This document shows positions 43,725 to 51,632 of a DNA stretch of 64,000 nucleotides, piece after piece; positions within the stretch are counted from its first letter, which is position 1, and the number at the start of each line of letters is the position of its first letter. This stretch comes from Litchfieldia sinesaloumensis (lineage in GTDB: Bacteria > Bacillota > Bacilli > Bacillales > Bacillaceae_L): positions 1,267,784 through 1,331,783 of the forward strand of contig NZ_LT732529.1 in assembly GCF_900156865.1 (NCBI RefSeq), in the 5' to 3' direction. The position numbers were made by a program, and so were the translations under genes. Below the pieces are notes generated by a model. That model searched no databases. It was not told where the DNA came from and saw only the letters and a program-made list of their open reading frames with translations.

Positions 43725-45080
43725 ATGAAAACTAGTCAATTATCAGAACAGGATACCGAAATTATTATTGGTATTGTTAGTCCTGAAGCACTTGAAAAAG
43801 AAATAATGAAAGCGCTTGAAGCATTCCCGAATTTTCAGCCAGTTTTTCTACATACGACCCCTTCTTCTATTGATATAGAGGTTATGACTACCTTGATCAG
43901 TAAAGTGGAAGTTCTTTTGTTTATGGAATTTCCGACATATTTAAAAGCTAAACAACTTATCAATTTTTCGATTCCAGCTCACTATGTCCCCATAATGGGA
44001 ACTGGGCTTTATCGGTCTTTATTCCTTATTAAAAATCAATACGATAGTAAACATTTCTCTATTGATACGGTTGAAGAAAAATATATTCGCCGGATCCTTT
44101 ATGAATTAGACGAATCGAACTATGAATGTACATCATACCCTAATTATAGTCAGCCTGATTGTTTCGAGGATATTGTCCAGTTTCACCAAGACAACTATAA
44201 TAAGCTAGGCTCTTTCGCTATAACCGGTGTTCAGGAAATTGCACGAAGGCTTTCGGAATTGTCTATACCTTTTGAATGGGTTACACCCACCTATCAAGAT
44301 CTAATTGTTTCTCTTGAACGTGCATTACTCGCAACGGAAGCTCGTAAACATAAAGAATCTCAAATTGTTTTTGGGATCATTGATATTGACAAGTTTGATA
44401 AAGCTACAGAAAAATACACAACAGAACATGAAGTACAATTATTTAAACTTAAATTCCAACAAATAATGTTAAATTACACAAAGCTCCTTGATGGTCATTT
44501 GATTAATTCAGGAGGAGAAGAATTTTCATTTATCACCACACGTGGCATATTCGAAAGAGAAACACGCGGTTATAAATTCATTCCTTTATTAAATTCAGTT
44601 AAAACCGAGCTAGGTGTATCCATTAGTATCGGTGTTGGTTTTGGTCTCTCAGCTGCAGAAGCTGGAAACCACGCAAGACTTGCACTCCGCCAATCAAAGG
44701 AATTAGGAGGCAATGTTTGCTACATCGTTCGTGAAGACCAGAGTGTAATCGGGCCAGTGGATATGATAACTGATACTCAATATGAAAAATATGATTTATC
44801 GATAACAGATGCTGAACTTCTCCATAAGGCAGAAAAGGCAGGAATGTCTGCTGCCTATATGACAAAGCTTATGGCAAGAGTAGCACGCCATAAGAAATTT
44901 GATTATACAGCCCAAGAGTTAGCAGATACTTTAAACATTACAACAAGAAGTGCCCATCGAATACTTTTAAAATGGATGGATGCTAATTTAGTAGATATTG
45001 TCGGCGAAGAAAAAATCACCTACAAAGGAAGACCAAGGCGAATATATAGACTAAGCTTCATCATAGATGAAAACGAATAA
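43725..45080 (+). CDS. transcriptional regulator with degenerate GGDEF-like domain and C-terminal winged helix
   Basis: A 451-residue cytoplasmic protein with three parts. Residues 10-105 look like a small alpha/beta sensor domain (PrpR_N-like by impression). Residues 205-340 read as a GGDEF-type fold: FGIIDIDKF carries the metal-site aspartates (220-222), SGGEEFSF keeps a GGEEF loop (263-267), and VSISIGVGFG is the late conserved strand. The guanine-contacting N and the GH of the usual FK-x-ND-x2-GH block are replaced (FDKATEKYTTEH), so cyclase activity is doubtful and ligand sensing more likely. Residues 392-445 form a winged helix-turn-helix. It is divergent from the catabolic operon, with palindromes in between. 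Confidence 0.8.
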   Translation: MKTSQLSEQDTEIIIGIVSPEALEKEIMKALEAFPNFQPVFLHTTPSSIDIEVMTTLISKVEVLLFMEFPTYLKAKQLINFSIPAHYVPIMGTGLYRSLFLIKNQYDSKHFSIDTVEEKYIRRILYELDESNYECTSYPNYSQPDCFEDIVQFHQDNYNKLGSFAITGVQEIARRLSELSIPFEWVTPTYQDLIVSLERALLATEARKHKESQIVFGIIDIDKFDKATEKYTTEHEVQLFKLKFQQIMLNYTKLLDGHLINSGGEEFSFITTRGIFERETRGYKFIPLLNSVKTELGVSISIGVGFGLSAAEAGNHARLALRQSKELGGNVCYIVREDQSVIGPVDMITDTQYEKYDLSITDAELLHKAEKAGMSAAYMTKLMARVARHKKFDYTAQELADTLNITTRSAHRILLKWMDANLVDIVGEEKITYKGRPRRIYRLSFIIDENE

Positions 45081-45100
45081 TCAATATCAAGAATAAAATG

Positions 45101-45123
45101 GCGGGTAAACGAAATTTACCCGC
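45101..45123. terminator. bidirectional terminator
   Basis: A perfect 9-bp stem GCGGGTAAA/TTTACCCGC with a 5-nt loop sits between the regulator and the convergent transporter operon. Confidence 0.85.
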
Positions 45124-45144
45124 TTATACTTTAGATTCGAAACC

Positions 45145-46044
45145 TTATACATAGACCCGTTCCCCTGTATCCCTACTTTTATTAGCTGCTTCGATAAATT
45201 GGATAATTTCTACTGTTTCATGTAGTGGAACACCAGAACTTCCGCCCTCAAAGAAAAGCATAATTTCTTCTAATAAACTAGCATAGAACGGTTTTGTGTG
45301 ATTCGAAATCGAGACAAGGTGATTCCCTTTTTCAAAATGAATAGTCGCTCCAAATTCACCATTCCCTCTCCTATTCCCTCTTGCCGTACCGATTCTGCCA
45401 TCCTGCCATTGTGAAACAATTAAGTCAGAATCATTAGTGGATATTGAAGTAACATGTTGCGCCCCTTTACCTAAAATAGTAAAAAGCATCTCAATCGTAT
45501 GTATCCCATACCAAAAATAGCCTGGTTGCGTGTTGACCATCTCCATCGGTCCAAAGCAGTCTACTCCAATGATTGCTCCTTTATCGTGAATTGAAAGAGC
45601 TTGTTTTACTTCTTCTGCAAAACGTAAAGCAGAGGAGCTCATAATTGGAGTACCGTATTTTTCAGATAGGTTTACCATTTGAATTGCCTCTGAAGAAGAA
45701 AGCGCAAATGGTTTGTCGACAAATATAGGTTTTCGATACTCCACGAGTTTACTAACTTGTTCAAGATGAACACGTCCGTCTACAGACTCTAAGAGAATCG
45801 CGTCACTTTGCTCTGCTACTTCATCAATCGTATGAACTAGTTGAACACCATATTGTTGTACTTCTTTCGTTATCCCCCCTATCCGAGAATAACTTAACTC
45901 AAAATCAGATGATCCGACCGGATATGCTACAGTTACCTCTCCCCCTTTTATATAAAAAGGGTTGGTCGGATCGTTTAACAATTTTGTAAAAGCAGATGCA
46001 TGGGATGTATCTAAGCCGATTATTCCAATCTTCAAATCCCTCAT
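45145..46044 (-). CDS. Gfo/Idh/MocA oxidoreductase 3
   Basis: A 299-residue member of the family, starting MRDLKIGIIGLDTSHASAFT. The catalytic region reads FVDKPFALSS (EKP is replaced by DKP near residue 110), and the C-terminal domain is short. It is the last gene of the ABC importer operon, 32 bp after the second permease, which suggests it handles the imported sugar directly. The family is certain; the D-for-E change at the catalytic motif is notable but occurs in some members. Confidence 0.87.
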   Translation of the reverse strand: MRDLKIGIIGLDTSHASAFTKLLNDPTNPFYIKGGEVTVAYPVGSSDFELSYSRIGGITKEVQQYGVQLVHTIDEVAEQSDAILLESVDGRVHLEQVSKLVEYRKPIFVDKPFALSSSEAIQMVNLSEKYGTPIMSSSALRFAEEVKQALSIHDKGAIIGVDCFGPMEMVNTQPGYFWYGIHTIEMLFTILGKGAQHVTSISTNDSDLIVSQWQDGRIGTARGNRRGNGEFGATIHFEKGNHLVSISNHTKPFYASLLEEIMLFFEGGSSGVPLHETVEIIQFIEAANKSRDTGERVYV

Positions 46045-46076
46045 ATCTTAGCTCCTCAATAAAAATTTTTATTCGA

Positions 46077-46883
46077 TTATTTAAGTCCCGATAGTTGGAT
46101 ACCTTCTGTAAAATACTTCTGGAAGAACAAGAAGATAAGAAACGTTGGGATAAATGAAATCGTTGACCCTGCCATTTCAATTCCAAAGTTCCCTTCTTTA
46201 CTTAAGGTTGAGGCTAATCCAACTGTGATTGGATACATTTTTTCATTTGTCATATAAATAAGGGGTTGGAATAAATCGTTCCAGTTACTTACGAATGCGA
46301 ACGTTCCAACTGTAGCAATGGACGGAAACGCCAAAGGCATATAAATTTTTCGGAACACATGAAAATCATTGGCTCCGTCCATCCTTGCTGCCTCATCTAA
46401 TTCCATAGGAATACCCTGCATAAATTGACGTACTAAAAACACACCCATAATGGCCCATAGTTCTGGAACAATCAATGCTTGATATTCATTAATCCAACCG
46501 AACTTTGAGAACATGATAAATTTCGGTATGATTAATAATTGTGACGGTATCATGATAACGGCCATGAATGTCCAGAAAACAAATTCCCTTCCAACGAATT
46601 GTTTTCTAGCAAAAATATAACCTAATAATCCAGCAAAAAACATTTGTGAAAAAACAGGAATAACAGTTACGATAATAGAGTTCATAATCCATCGTAAGAA
46701 GTTGTCATTCCGGAATAGATACGTGAAGTTATTGATAGACGGATCACTTGGAATCCAAAATAATGGATCCATTGCCGCAAAAGTTGTTTCTTTAAAAGAA
46801 CTTAATACCATAATTAAAAATGGAAGGAGAAAGCAAAATCCTAAGAAAATCGTGACAATGTATTTTAGTAGTTTAGTAAGCAA
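46077..46883 (-). CDS. carbohydrate ABC permease, MalG/CUT1 type
   Basis: A 268-residue inner-membrane permease with six helices. The EAA loop that contacts the ATPase is ELDEAARMDGANDFHVFRKI (residues about 168-187). The TTG start has GGGAG about ten bases upstream. It follows the first permease by 30 bp. No ATPase gene is in the operon, so a shared MsmX-type ATPase encoded elsewhere is probably used, as is common for Bacillus CUT1 importers. Confidence 0.93.
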   Translation of the reverse strand: MLTKLLKYIVTIFLGFCFLLPFLIMVLSSFKETTFAAMDPLFWIPSDPSINNFTYLFRNDNFLRWIMNSIIVTVIPVFSQMFFAGLLGYIFARKQFVGREFVFWTFMAVIMIPSQLLIIPKFIMFSKFGWINEYQALIVPELWAIMGVFLVRQFMQGIPMELDEAARMDGANDFHVFRKIYMPLAFPSIATVGTFAFVSNWNDLFQPLIYMTNEKMYPITVGLASTLSKEGNFGIEMAGSTISFIPTFLIFLFFQKYFTEGIQLSGLK

Positions 46884-46913
46884 GTATGTTCATCTCCCTT
46901 CAACTCTCGAGCT

Positions 46914-47870
46914 TTAATAGATCCCTTGATCTTTACCAAAATATTTTCTTTGAATAAGCGATATCAGTAAAATTATCGCGAATAATACGTAGGATAAAAC
47001 AGCTGCATAGCTGAAATTCAAATTCGTAAATCCGATTTGATAAAGATAAAACACAATAGTACTTGTCGAGAAGTTTGGTCCTCCATTTGTTAATAAGAAT
47101 GCCGAGTCAAAAATTTGAAACGAACCAATTGTCGTAATGATTAACACATAGAAATGGATTGGTTTTAATAATGGGAATGTAATCAACCAAAATGATTTTA
47201 AAGGTGAAGCACCATCGATTTTCGCCGCTTCGTACATGTCTTTTGGGATGGACTGTAGTCCTGCAAAATAATAAATCATCGTACTACCTGATACTTTGAA
47301 AATACTCAACCCAGCCAATACAATAAGTGCTTGGGAAGCATCAGATAAGAATAATTGTGAGTCTATACCAACAAAGCTTAATAAATAGTTGATAAAACCT
47401 GATTCCGTTCCTGAAAACAGCCATTCCCAGATTCCTGCTACAACAACAAACGATGTAACAACTGGTAGGAAAAAGATTCCTTTAAAAATTTTCGTAAAAC
47501 GAATTCCTGATTTTATGACAAGCGCTAAAATCAAACCAAGTGCCATTGTAGGAAGAATATAATAGAAGGAAAATAATACAGTGTTCCAAATTGATTTTAT
47601 AGCAATATCATCTTGAAATAATTGCTTCCAGTTTCGTAATCCAACAAACTCAGATGTACCGATGATTCGGAAATTGAGAAACGTTAATATGAAACTATAA
47701 ATAAATGGAATGACTTGAAATATTAAAAAATGAATCAGAACTGGAGTAAGTACAATATAAACAATAGCATTTCTTCTTAACTCAGCTTTAATCCTATTTT
47801 TTAAAGGAGGCTTGACCTTTTTGACAGTGTTTAGGGGTACTTTGTTATGAGTTTCTACGACCTTTTCCAA
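46914..47870 (-). CDS. carbohydrate ABC permease, MalF/CUT1 type
   Basis: A 318-residue permease with a 30-residue basic cytoplasmic N-terminus, six helices and the EAA loop MYEAAKIDGASPLKSFWLI near residue 220. It forms the heterodimeric channel with the MalG-type protein. It lies 99 bp after the binding-protein gene, with a hairpin in the gap that probably lowers its expression relative to the binding protein. Confidence 0.93.
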   Translation of the reverse strand: MEKVVETHNKVPLNTVKKVKPPLKNRIKAELRRNAIVYIVLTPVLIHFLIFQVIPFIYSFILTFLNFRIIGTSEFVGLRNWKQLFQDDIAIKSIWNTVLFSFYYILPTMALGLILALVIKSGIRFTKIFKGIFFLPVVTSFVVVAGIWEWLFSGTESGFINYLLSFVGIDSQLFLSDASQALIVLAGLSIFKVSGSTMIYYFAGLQSIPKDMYEAAKIDGASPLKSFWLITFPLLKPIHFYVLIITTIGSFQIFDSAFLLTNGGPNFSTSTIVFYLYQIGFTNLNFSYAAVLSYVLFAIILLISLIQRKYFGKDQGIY

Positions 47871-47916
47871 GCTATCACCTTATTTCGTAAGTAATAAATA
47901 AAAACTTTAATAAACA

Positions 47917-47948
47917 GAGAGTCTTATTCACGAAGGAATAAAACTCTC
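47917..47948 (-). terminator. intercistronic hairpin in the ABC importer operon
   Basis: A 13-bp imperfect stem (GAGAGTCTTATTC/GAATAAAACTCTC) lies between the binding-protein gene and the first permease. Such hairpins commonly protect the upstream message or partly stop transcription, giving excess binding protein. Confidence 0.6.
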
Positions 47949-47969
47949 TTAATATAAGAAGCTATTCGT

Positions 47970-49232
47970 TTACGGCTTTGCTAACTCAGCTTCAATTGCT
48001 TCAGCTGCTGCATCTGCTGCTTCTTGAGGAGTTTTATCTCCTGCCATCATTGTTTGTATTTCAGCTTGAATAAATGGCATGATTGCACGACCTTTTGGAT
48101 GAATAACACCTGGTAATGCAAATTGAGTATATGTTGCAAGTTGGCTCATATATTTGTTCGAATCAAAAATGTCTTTCGCCTCTTCTTGAGTAGGGATATA
48201 CTGAGTTACTGTATTAAAGATACGTTGGTTTTCTGCATTCGTAACAGCTTTTACAAATTCTGCTGCTGCTTCTGGGTTATCACTATTAGATGGGACCACG
48301 AACATACCTGTTGTTCCGTATGTTAGCTGTTTTTCACCAGTTAAAGGTGCTCCAATCGCAAAATCAAATGTACCCTCTTTTTCTAGTTGTGTAACACTAA
48401 TTCCAGATCCAAGAACTGCCAACATTTTTCCACCAAACCAGATTTCATCTTGGGTAGTTGAGGTAATTGAATCTTCAGGGATATATCCCTTTTGATACAT
48501 GTTATTCACGTATTCAAACGCTTTTACACTCTCTGGGCTATTAATTAATACTTTGTTGTCTTCTGTAACAACATCACCACCAGCTTGCCAAATCCAAGGA
48601 TAGATTGTTCCGTTCATGGAACCGCCACCTAGATATGATAATGCATAGAAGTCTTTTTCTTTCGCTTTTGCTGCCCATGCATCGAATTCTTCCCAAGTTG
48701 TGGGAAGGTTTGCTGGATCTTCTCCGATTTCTTTCACTACATCTAAATTATAGAAAAACGTATAAGCTTCTTGAAGAATTGGTAGTCCGTATTTTTTATC
48801 CTTCCAAGTTGTAGAAACTAATGAGGACTCTACGAATCCATCAAGATCACCATCTTTTAAGTATGGATCTAATTCTAGTAGCATGCCTACATCTGCATAT
48901 TGTGGCATTTGGTCAGGAATTGCATAGAATACATCCGGTCCGTTGTTAGCCGCTAAAGCAGTTAGAACTTTTTGGTCACGATTCGCCCACGGAATTGTTT
49001 CGATATTTACCTCTACATCTGGAAACTCTTCATTGTAATTTGCAGTGATTTCTTTCCACATTTCCTCTTCTTTCTTAGCATCACCTGTATAAGGATGTAC
49101 CCACACAGTGATTTCACCATCAACTTTTCCATCTTCTTTCTTAGGATCTGTGCTTGAGTCATTACTACAAGCAGATAAAAGTAAGCTACCTGAAAGCAAA
49201 AGTGCCATGAACGAAAAACGTTTCTTTTTCAT
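47970..49232 (-). CDS. sugar-binding lipoprotein of ABC importer
   Basis: A 420-residue extracellular solute-binding protein, family 1. A signal peptide ends in the lipobox LSAC (Cys22), followed by a Ser/Asp/Lys linker. The fold signature GEITVWVHPYTG near residue 40 and YGLPILQEAYTFFYNLDVV near residue 150 fit oligosaccharide-binding proteins. It captures the substrate outside the membrane for the two permeases. A strong AGGGGG ribosome site precedes the ATG. Its promoter carries operator site C. Confidence 0.94.
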   Translation of the reverse strand: MKKKRFSFMALLLSGSLLLSACSNDSSTDPKKEDGKVDGEITVWVHPYTGDAKKEEEMWKEITANYNEEFPDVEVNIETIPWANRDQKVLTALAANNGPDVFYAIPDQMPQYADVGMLLELDPYLKDGDLDGFVESSLVSTTWKDKKYGLPILQEAYTFFYNLDVVKEIGEDPANLPTTWEEFDAWAAKAKEKDFYALSYLGGGSMNGTIYPWIWQAGGDVVTEDNKVLINSPESVKAFEYVNNMYQKGYIPEDSITSTTQDEIWFGGKMLAVLGSGISVTQLEKEGTFDFAIGAPLTGEKQLTYGTTGMFVVPSNSDNPEAAAEFVKAVTNAENQRIFNTVTQYIPTQEEAKDIFDSNKYMSQLATYTQFALPGVIHPKGRAIMPFIQAEIQTMMAGDKTPQEAADAAAEAIEAELAKP

Positions 49233-49405
49233 CTACGAATTACCCCCTATTAAGTTCAAAAATAAAATCTTACAGACTAACAAATAACCTCATATTCTTT
49301 TTATCCATCCCCCCTTTTATTATTTAACTGAAAATACTAATAATTGAAAGCCTATACATTTGTTGTTAAAAAATTTTCTGCAATTTCTAACACTTTACTT
49401 CTCTT

Positions 49406-49434
49406 ATTCTAGTTCCTCTGTATTATTGTGACAA
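49406..49434 (-). promoter_or_regulatory. promoter of the sugar ABC importer operon
   Basis: Reading leftward, TTGTCA (49434-49429) and TAGAAT (49411-49406) are separated by 17 bp. The -35 overlaps operator site C exactly as the -35 of the catabolic operon overlaps site A. The leader to the ATG is about 170 nt. Confidence 0.7.
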
Positions 49435-49454
49435 GTCTATAAAGTGTCTTTAAT
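49424..49454. promoter_or_regulatory. operator site C
   Basis: This site has GAC-N13-GTC spacing with the core GTGACAAGTCTATAAAGTGT followed by CTTTAAT. It differs at one position from site D over 28 bp, although the flanks are unrelated. That argues for a constrained protein-binding site. Confidence 0.72.
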
Positions 49455-49501
49455 AATATATGGTATTTAATTTAGTACCTATACAAAATGAAGAGTAGTG
49501 A

Positions 49502-50572
49502 TTACACATAGTTCAAACCCTGTGGAAACGGAAACGGAATTGGAAAAATAGAATTCCCTGTATTATTTCCTTTTACGATTAGTTCTTCCAGTTCAGCATT
49601 ACTGATAAGTACGGACTCATTCTTATATATAATCTTTCTCGTGTGTTCGTCTACCTTCGAAATCTGTAGCTTCTCATTAAAATATGGTGTAAGTTGTTGC
49701 AATAATAAATCGAGATTCATAATTTTCATGGTACCCGGAAACAGTTGTTCTTTCTTCTCAAGAACGATACCAAGCTTTTGGACCATGTCTTTTTCATAGT
49801 TTGGTAAATTGAATAATAACGTTTGTATCCCATAAGTAAATGCTTCTGCGATCAAACTTTGAATGGCTTCGGGGTCTCCTCCCCATTCAATAATTCGTGA
49901 GTCGACGTTTTCTTGTTCATGATAAGGTACCGCGAAGACTAAAAATGCTTTCACTTTATTATTTTCTTCTGCTAGGAGAACTTTGTGCTTCATTTTAAAA
50001 ATACTCGCAAATCCGGCAGATGCATTAAGTTGTGCGATTTCATATATGCTTTGTTCATAACGGATTGAGCGACCACGACTAAGTTTTCTCATAGTAAACA
50101 AGTCGGTAGGTTGTAGTTCGCGAACCGTATAAGTCTTTTCAGGTTTCAACTCACCTTGATGAATTGTATATTGATTCATCTTCCCATAAAATGTACATCC
50201 TTGTTTCAAGTAAAGTGGTAAATCACCAGAAACAAAGAGGACGGATGCACCAGACTTGTTAGCATGATCAAAAATCATTTGTAAAAGTCTGTTAGCGAAC
50301 CCTTTCTTTCGGTAAGCCGGATCCGTACAAACCGCACCAATGGAATAAGCTTGAACCTCAGCATCTTCAATATGTAGTACAGAGGGAACTAACCCAATAA
50401 AAGAAACTAATTTTCCATCTACAAATGCACCGTATGATTGATGGAGTGCTGACGAGAAAACCTGTGGAAAGGCAATCCCCATGGATACATGACCTTCTTT
50501 ACGAAAAACTTTATCTGCTAATTCAATTGCCTGTTTAAGGTCATTTTCTTCTAGTAGTCTGTATTCGACCAT
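49502..50572 (-). CDS. GNAT acetyltransferase, Eis-like
   Basis: A 356-residue protein. Residues 1-150 are a GNAT domain (LVPSVLHIEDAEVQAYSIGA, then CTDPAYRKKGFANRLLQ as the acetyl-CoA loop). The remainder suggests a second degenerate GNAT-like and an SCP2-like C-terminal part, as in Eis-type enzymes. The start at 50572 has GAGGTG upstream; the open frame extends 32 codons further without a ribosome site. It lies between two operator sites but points away from yesL and may not belong to the regulon. The acetyl acceptor is unknown. Confidence 0.8.
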   Translation of the reverse strand: MVEYRLLEENDLKQAIELADKVFRKEGHVSMGIAFPQVFSSALHQSYGAFVDGKLVSFIGLVPSVLHIEDAEVQAYSIGAVCTDPAYRKKGFANRLLQMIFDHANKSGASVLFVSGDLPLYLKQGCTFYGKMNQYTIHQGELKPEKTYTVRELQPTDLFTMRKLSRGRSIRYEQSIYEIAQLNASAGFASIFKMKHKVLLAEENNKVKAFLVFAVPYHEQENVDSRIIEWGGDPEAIQSLIAEAFTYGIQTLLFNLPNYEKDMVQKLGIVLEKKEQLFPGTMKIMNLDLLLQQLTPYFNEKLQISKVDEHTRKIIYKNESVLISNAELEELIVKGNNTGNSIFPIPFPFPQGLNYV

Positions 50573-50709
50573 TCGTTTCACCTCAACTTCTTTTTTCTTT
50601 TTATAAACTTCATATTTCGTACTGTGAAAAATGTAATCGCTAACACTTTGAATCGTGTTATAATACAATTAAACTTTCTGAACTTACTTTCTATTTTATT
50701 CGAATTTTA

Positions 50710-50740
50710 TAAAGTGACAAGTCTATTAAGTGTCTTTAAT
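50710..50740. promoter_or_regulatory. operator site D
   Basis: The 31-bp GAC-N13-GTC element (core GTGACAAGTCTATTAAGTGT) is 40 bp upstream of the yesL-type start codon. It is nearly identical to site C. Confidence 0.72.
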
Positions 50741-50780
50741 TATGCATTACAATTTTAAAAAACGTATCGAGGTGTATCTA

Positions 50781-51401
50781 TTGAGTGGTTGGGAAAAGTT
50801 TAATAGCTATGCAATATGGATGTTGAAAGTGGCATATGTGAATTTACTGTGGATTGGCTTTACGATCGCAGGTTTAGGAGTATTTGGACTATTTCCGGCG
50901 ACTGGTGCAATGTTTGTGATTGTACAAAAATGGCTCCGTGACGAACCAGTCGATCGTATCTTTCATTCCTTTTGGAAAACCTTTCGAAAAGAGTTTATCT
51001 CACTTAATAAATTTGGACTGTTTTTTATCCTAATTGGTTATGTACTTGTCTATGATTTTCTGTTTGTTTATCAGAATGTGGACAAGCTAAAATTGCTGTT
51101 TCCTGTTCTCCTATTTTTAGCAATTTGTTATTTGGTAGCGTTACTCTATTTCTTCCCTGTCTACACGCAATTTGAGATGAAGTTCTTTCAATATATAAAA
51201 CAATCATTTTTAATTGGGGCTAGCTCTTTGTTGGAGACCATACTCATGTTAACAGCTTGTATGCTTCTTGGGATTATCATCAACTTAATCCCTGGGATCA
51301 TCCCGTTGTTTACTGGAAGTGTACTTGCTGTAGCTATTACATACTGTAGCAATAGATCCATTGTAAAAATTAAAAACAAAAAAAAGAGCATGGTCTTCTA
51401 A
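50781..51401 (+). CDS. yesL: YesL-type membrane protein (DUF624)
   Basis: A 206-residue integral membrane protein with four to five helices. The N-terminal block GWEKFNSYAIWMLKVAYVN and the motif GLFPATGAMFVIVQKWL are typical of YesL/DUF624 proteins, which are nearly always encoded with CUT1 sugar importers and polysaccharide catabolic genes. Their role is not established. The start is TTG at 50781 with GAGGTG upstream; the longer frame from 50730 would run through operator site D. It has its own terminator. Confidence 0.87.
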   Translation: MSGWEKFNSYAIWMLKVAYVNLLWIGFTIAGLGVFGLFPATGAMFVIVQKWLRDEPVDRIFHSFWKTFRKEFISLNKFGLFFILIGYVLVYDFLFVYQNVDKLKLLFPVLLFLAICYLVALLYFFPVYTQFEMKFFQYIKQSFLIGASSLLETILMLTACMLLGIIINLIPGIIPLFTGSVLAVAITYCSNRSIVKIKNKKKSMVF

Positions 51402-51410
51402 ATTAGATTT

Positions 51411-51440
51411 GTCCTTCAACCGATTTGAAGGACTTCTTTT
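51411..51440 (+). terminator. terminator after yesL
   Basis: A 9-bp stem GTCCTTCAA/TTGAAGGAC with a short loop is followed by TTCTTTT. Confidence 0.88.
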
Positions 51441-51532
51441 GTTATTAGCTATTCCAGTGCCTCCTCCTCTATTTACCTCTAACACCTCCTGACCCTAGCA
51501 CTCTTAACTTTCTTCATCAATTTTCTCCCTAC

Positions 51533-51562
51533 TAATTAAAGACCGTTAAAAGTCTTGATTAT
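51533..51562. promoter_or_regulatory. operator-like site E (shortened spacing)
   Basis: TAATTAAAGAC and GTCTTGATTA are separated by 8 bp instead of 13. It lies 70-100 bp upstream of the second FAD oxidoreductase gene. The half-sites match those of sites A-D, but the centre spacing is about half a helical turn shorter. Confidence 0.45.
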
Positions 51563-51632
51563 TCCTACTATTCTTTTACACTTTATATAAGTTTAATGGA
51601 TTATTAGTGTATCACCTAAGGAGGATCACAAA

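Noticed and set aside
49205-49225. cre site in the start of the sugar-binding lipoprotein gene
   Set aside because: AACGTTTC in the coding start resembles half a cre, but the rest mismatches at several fixed positions.
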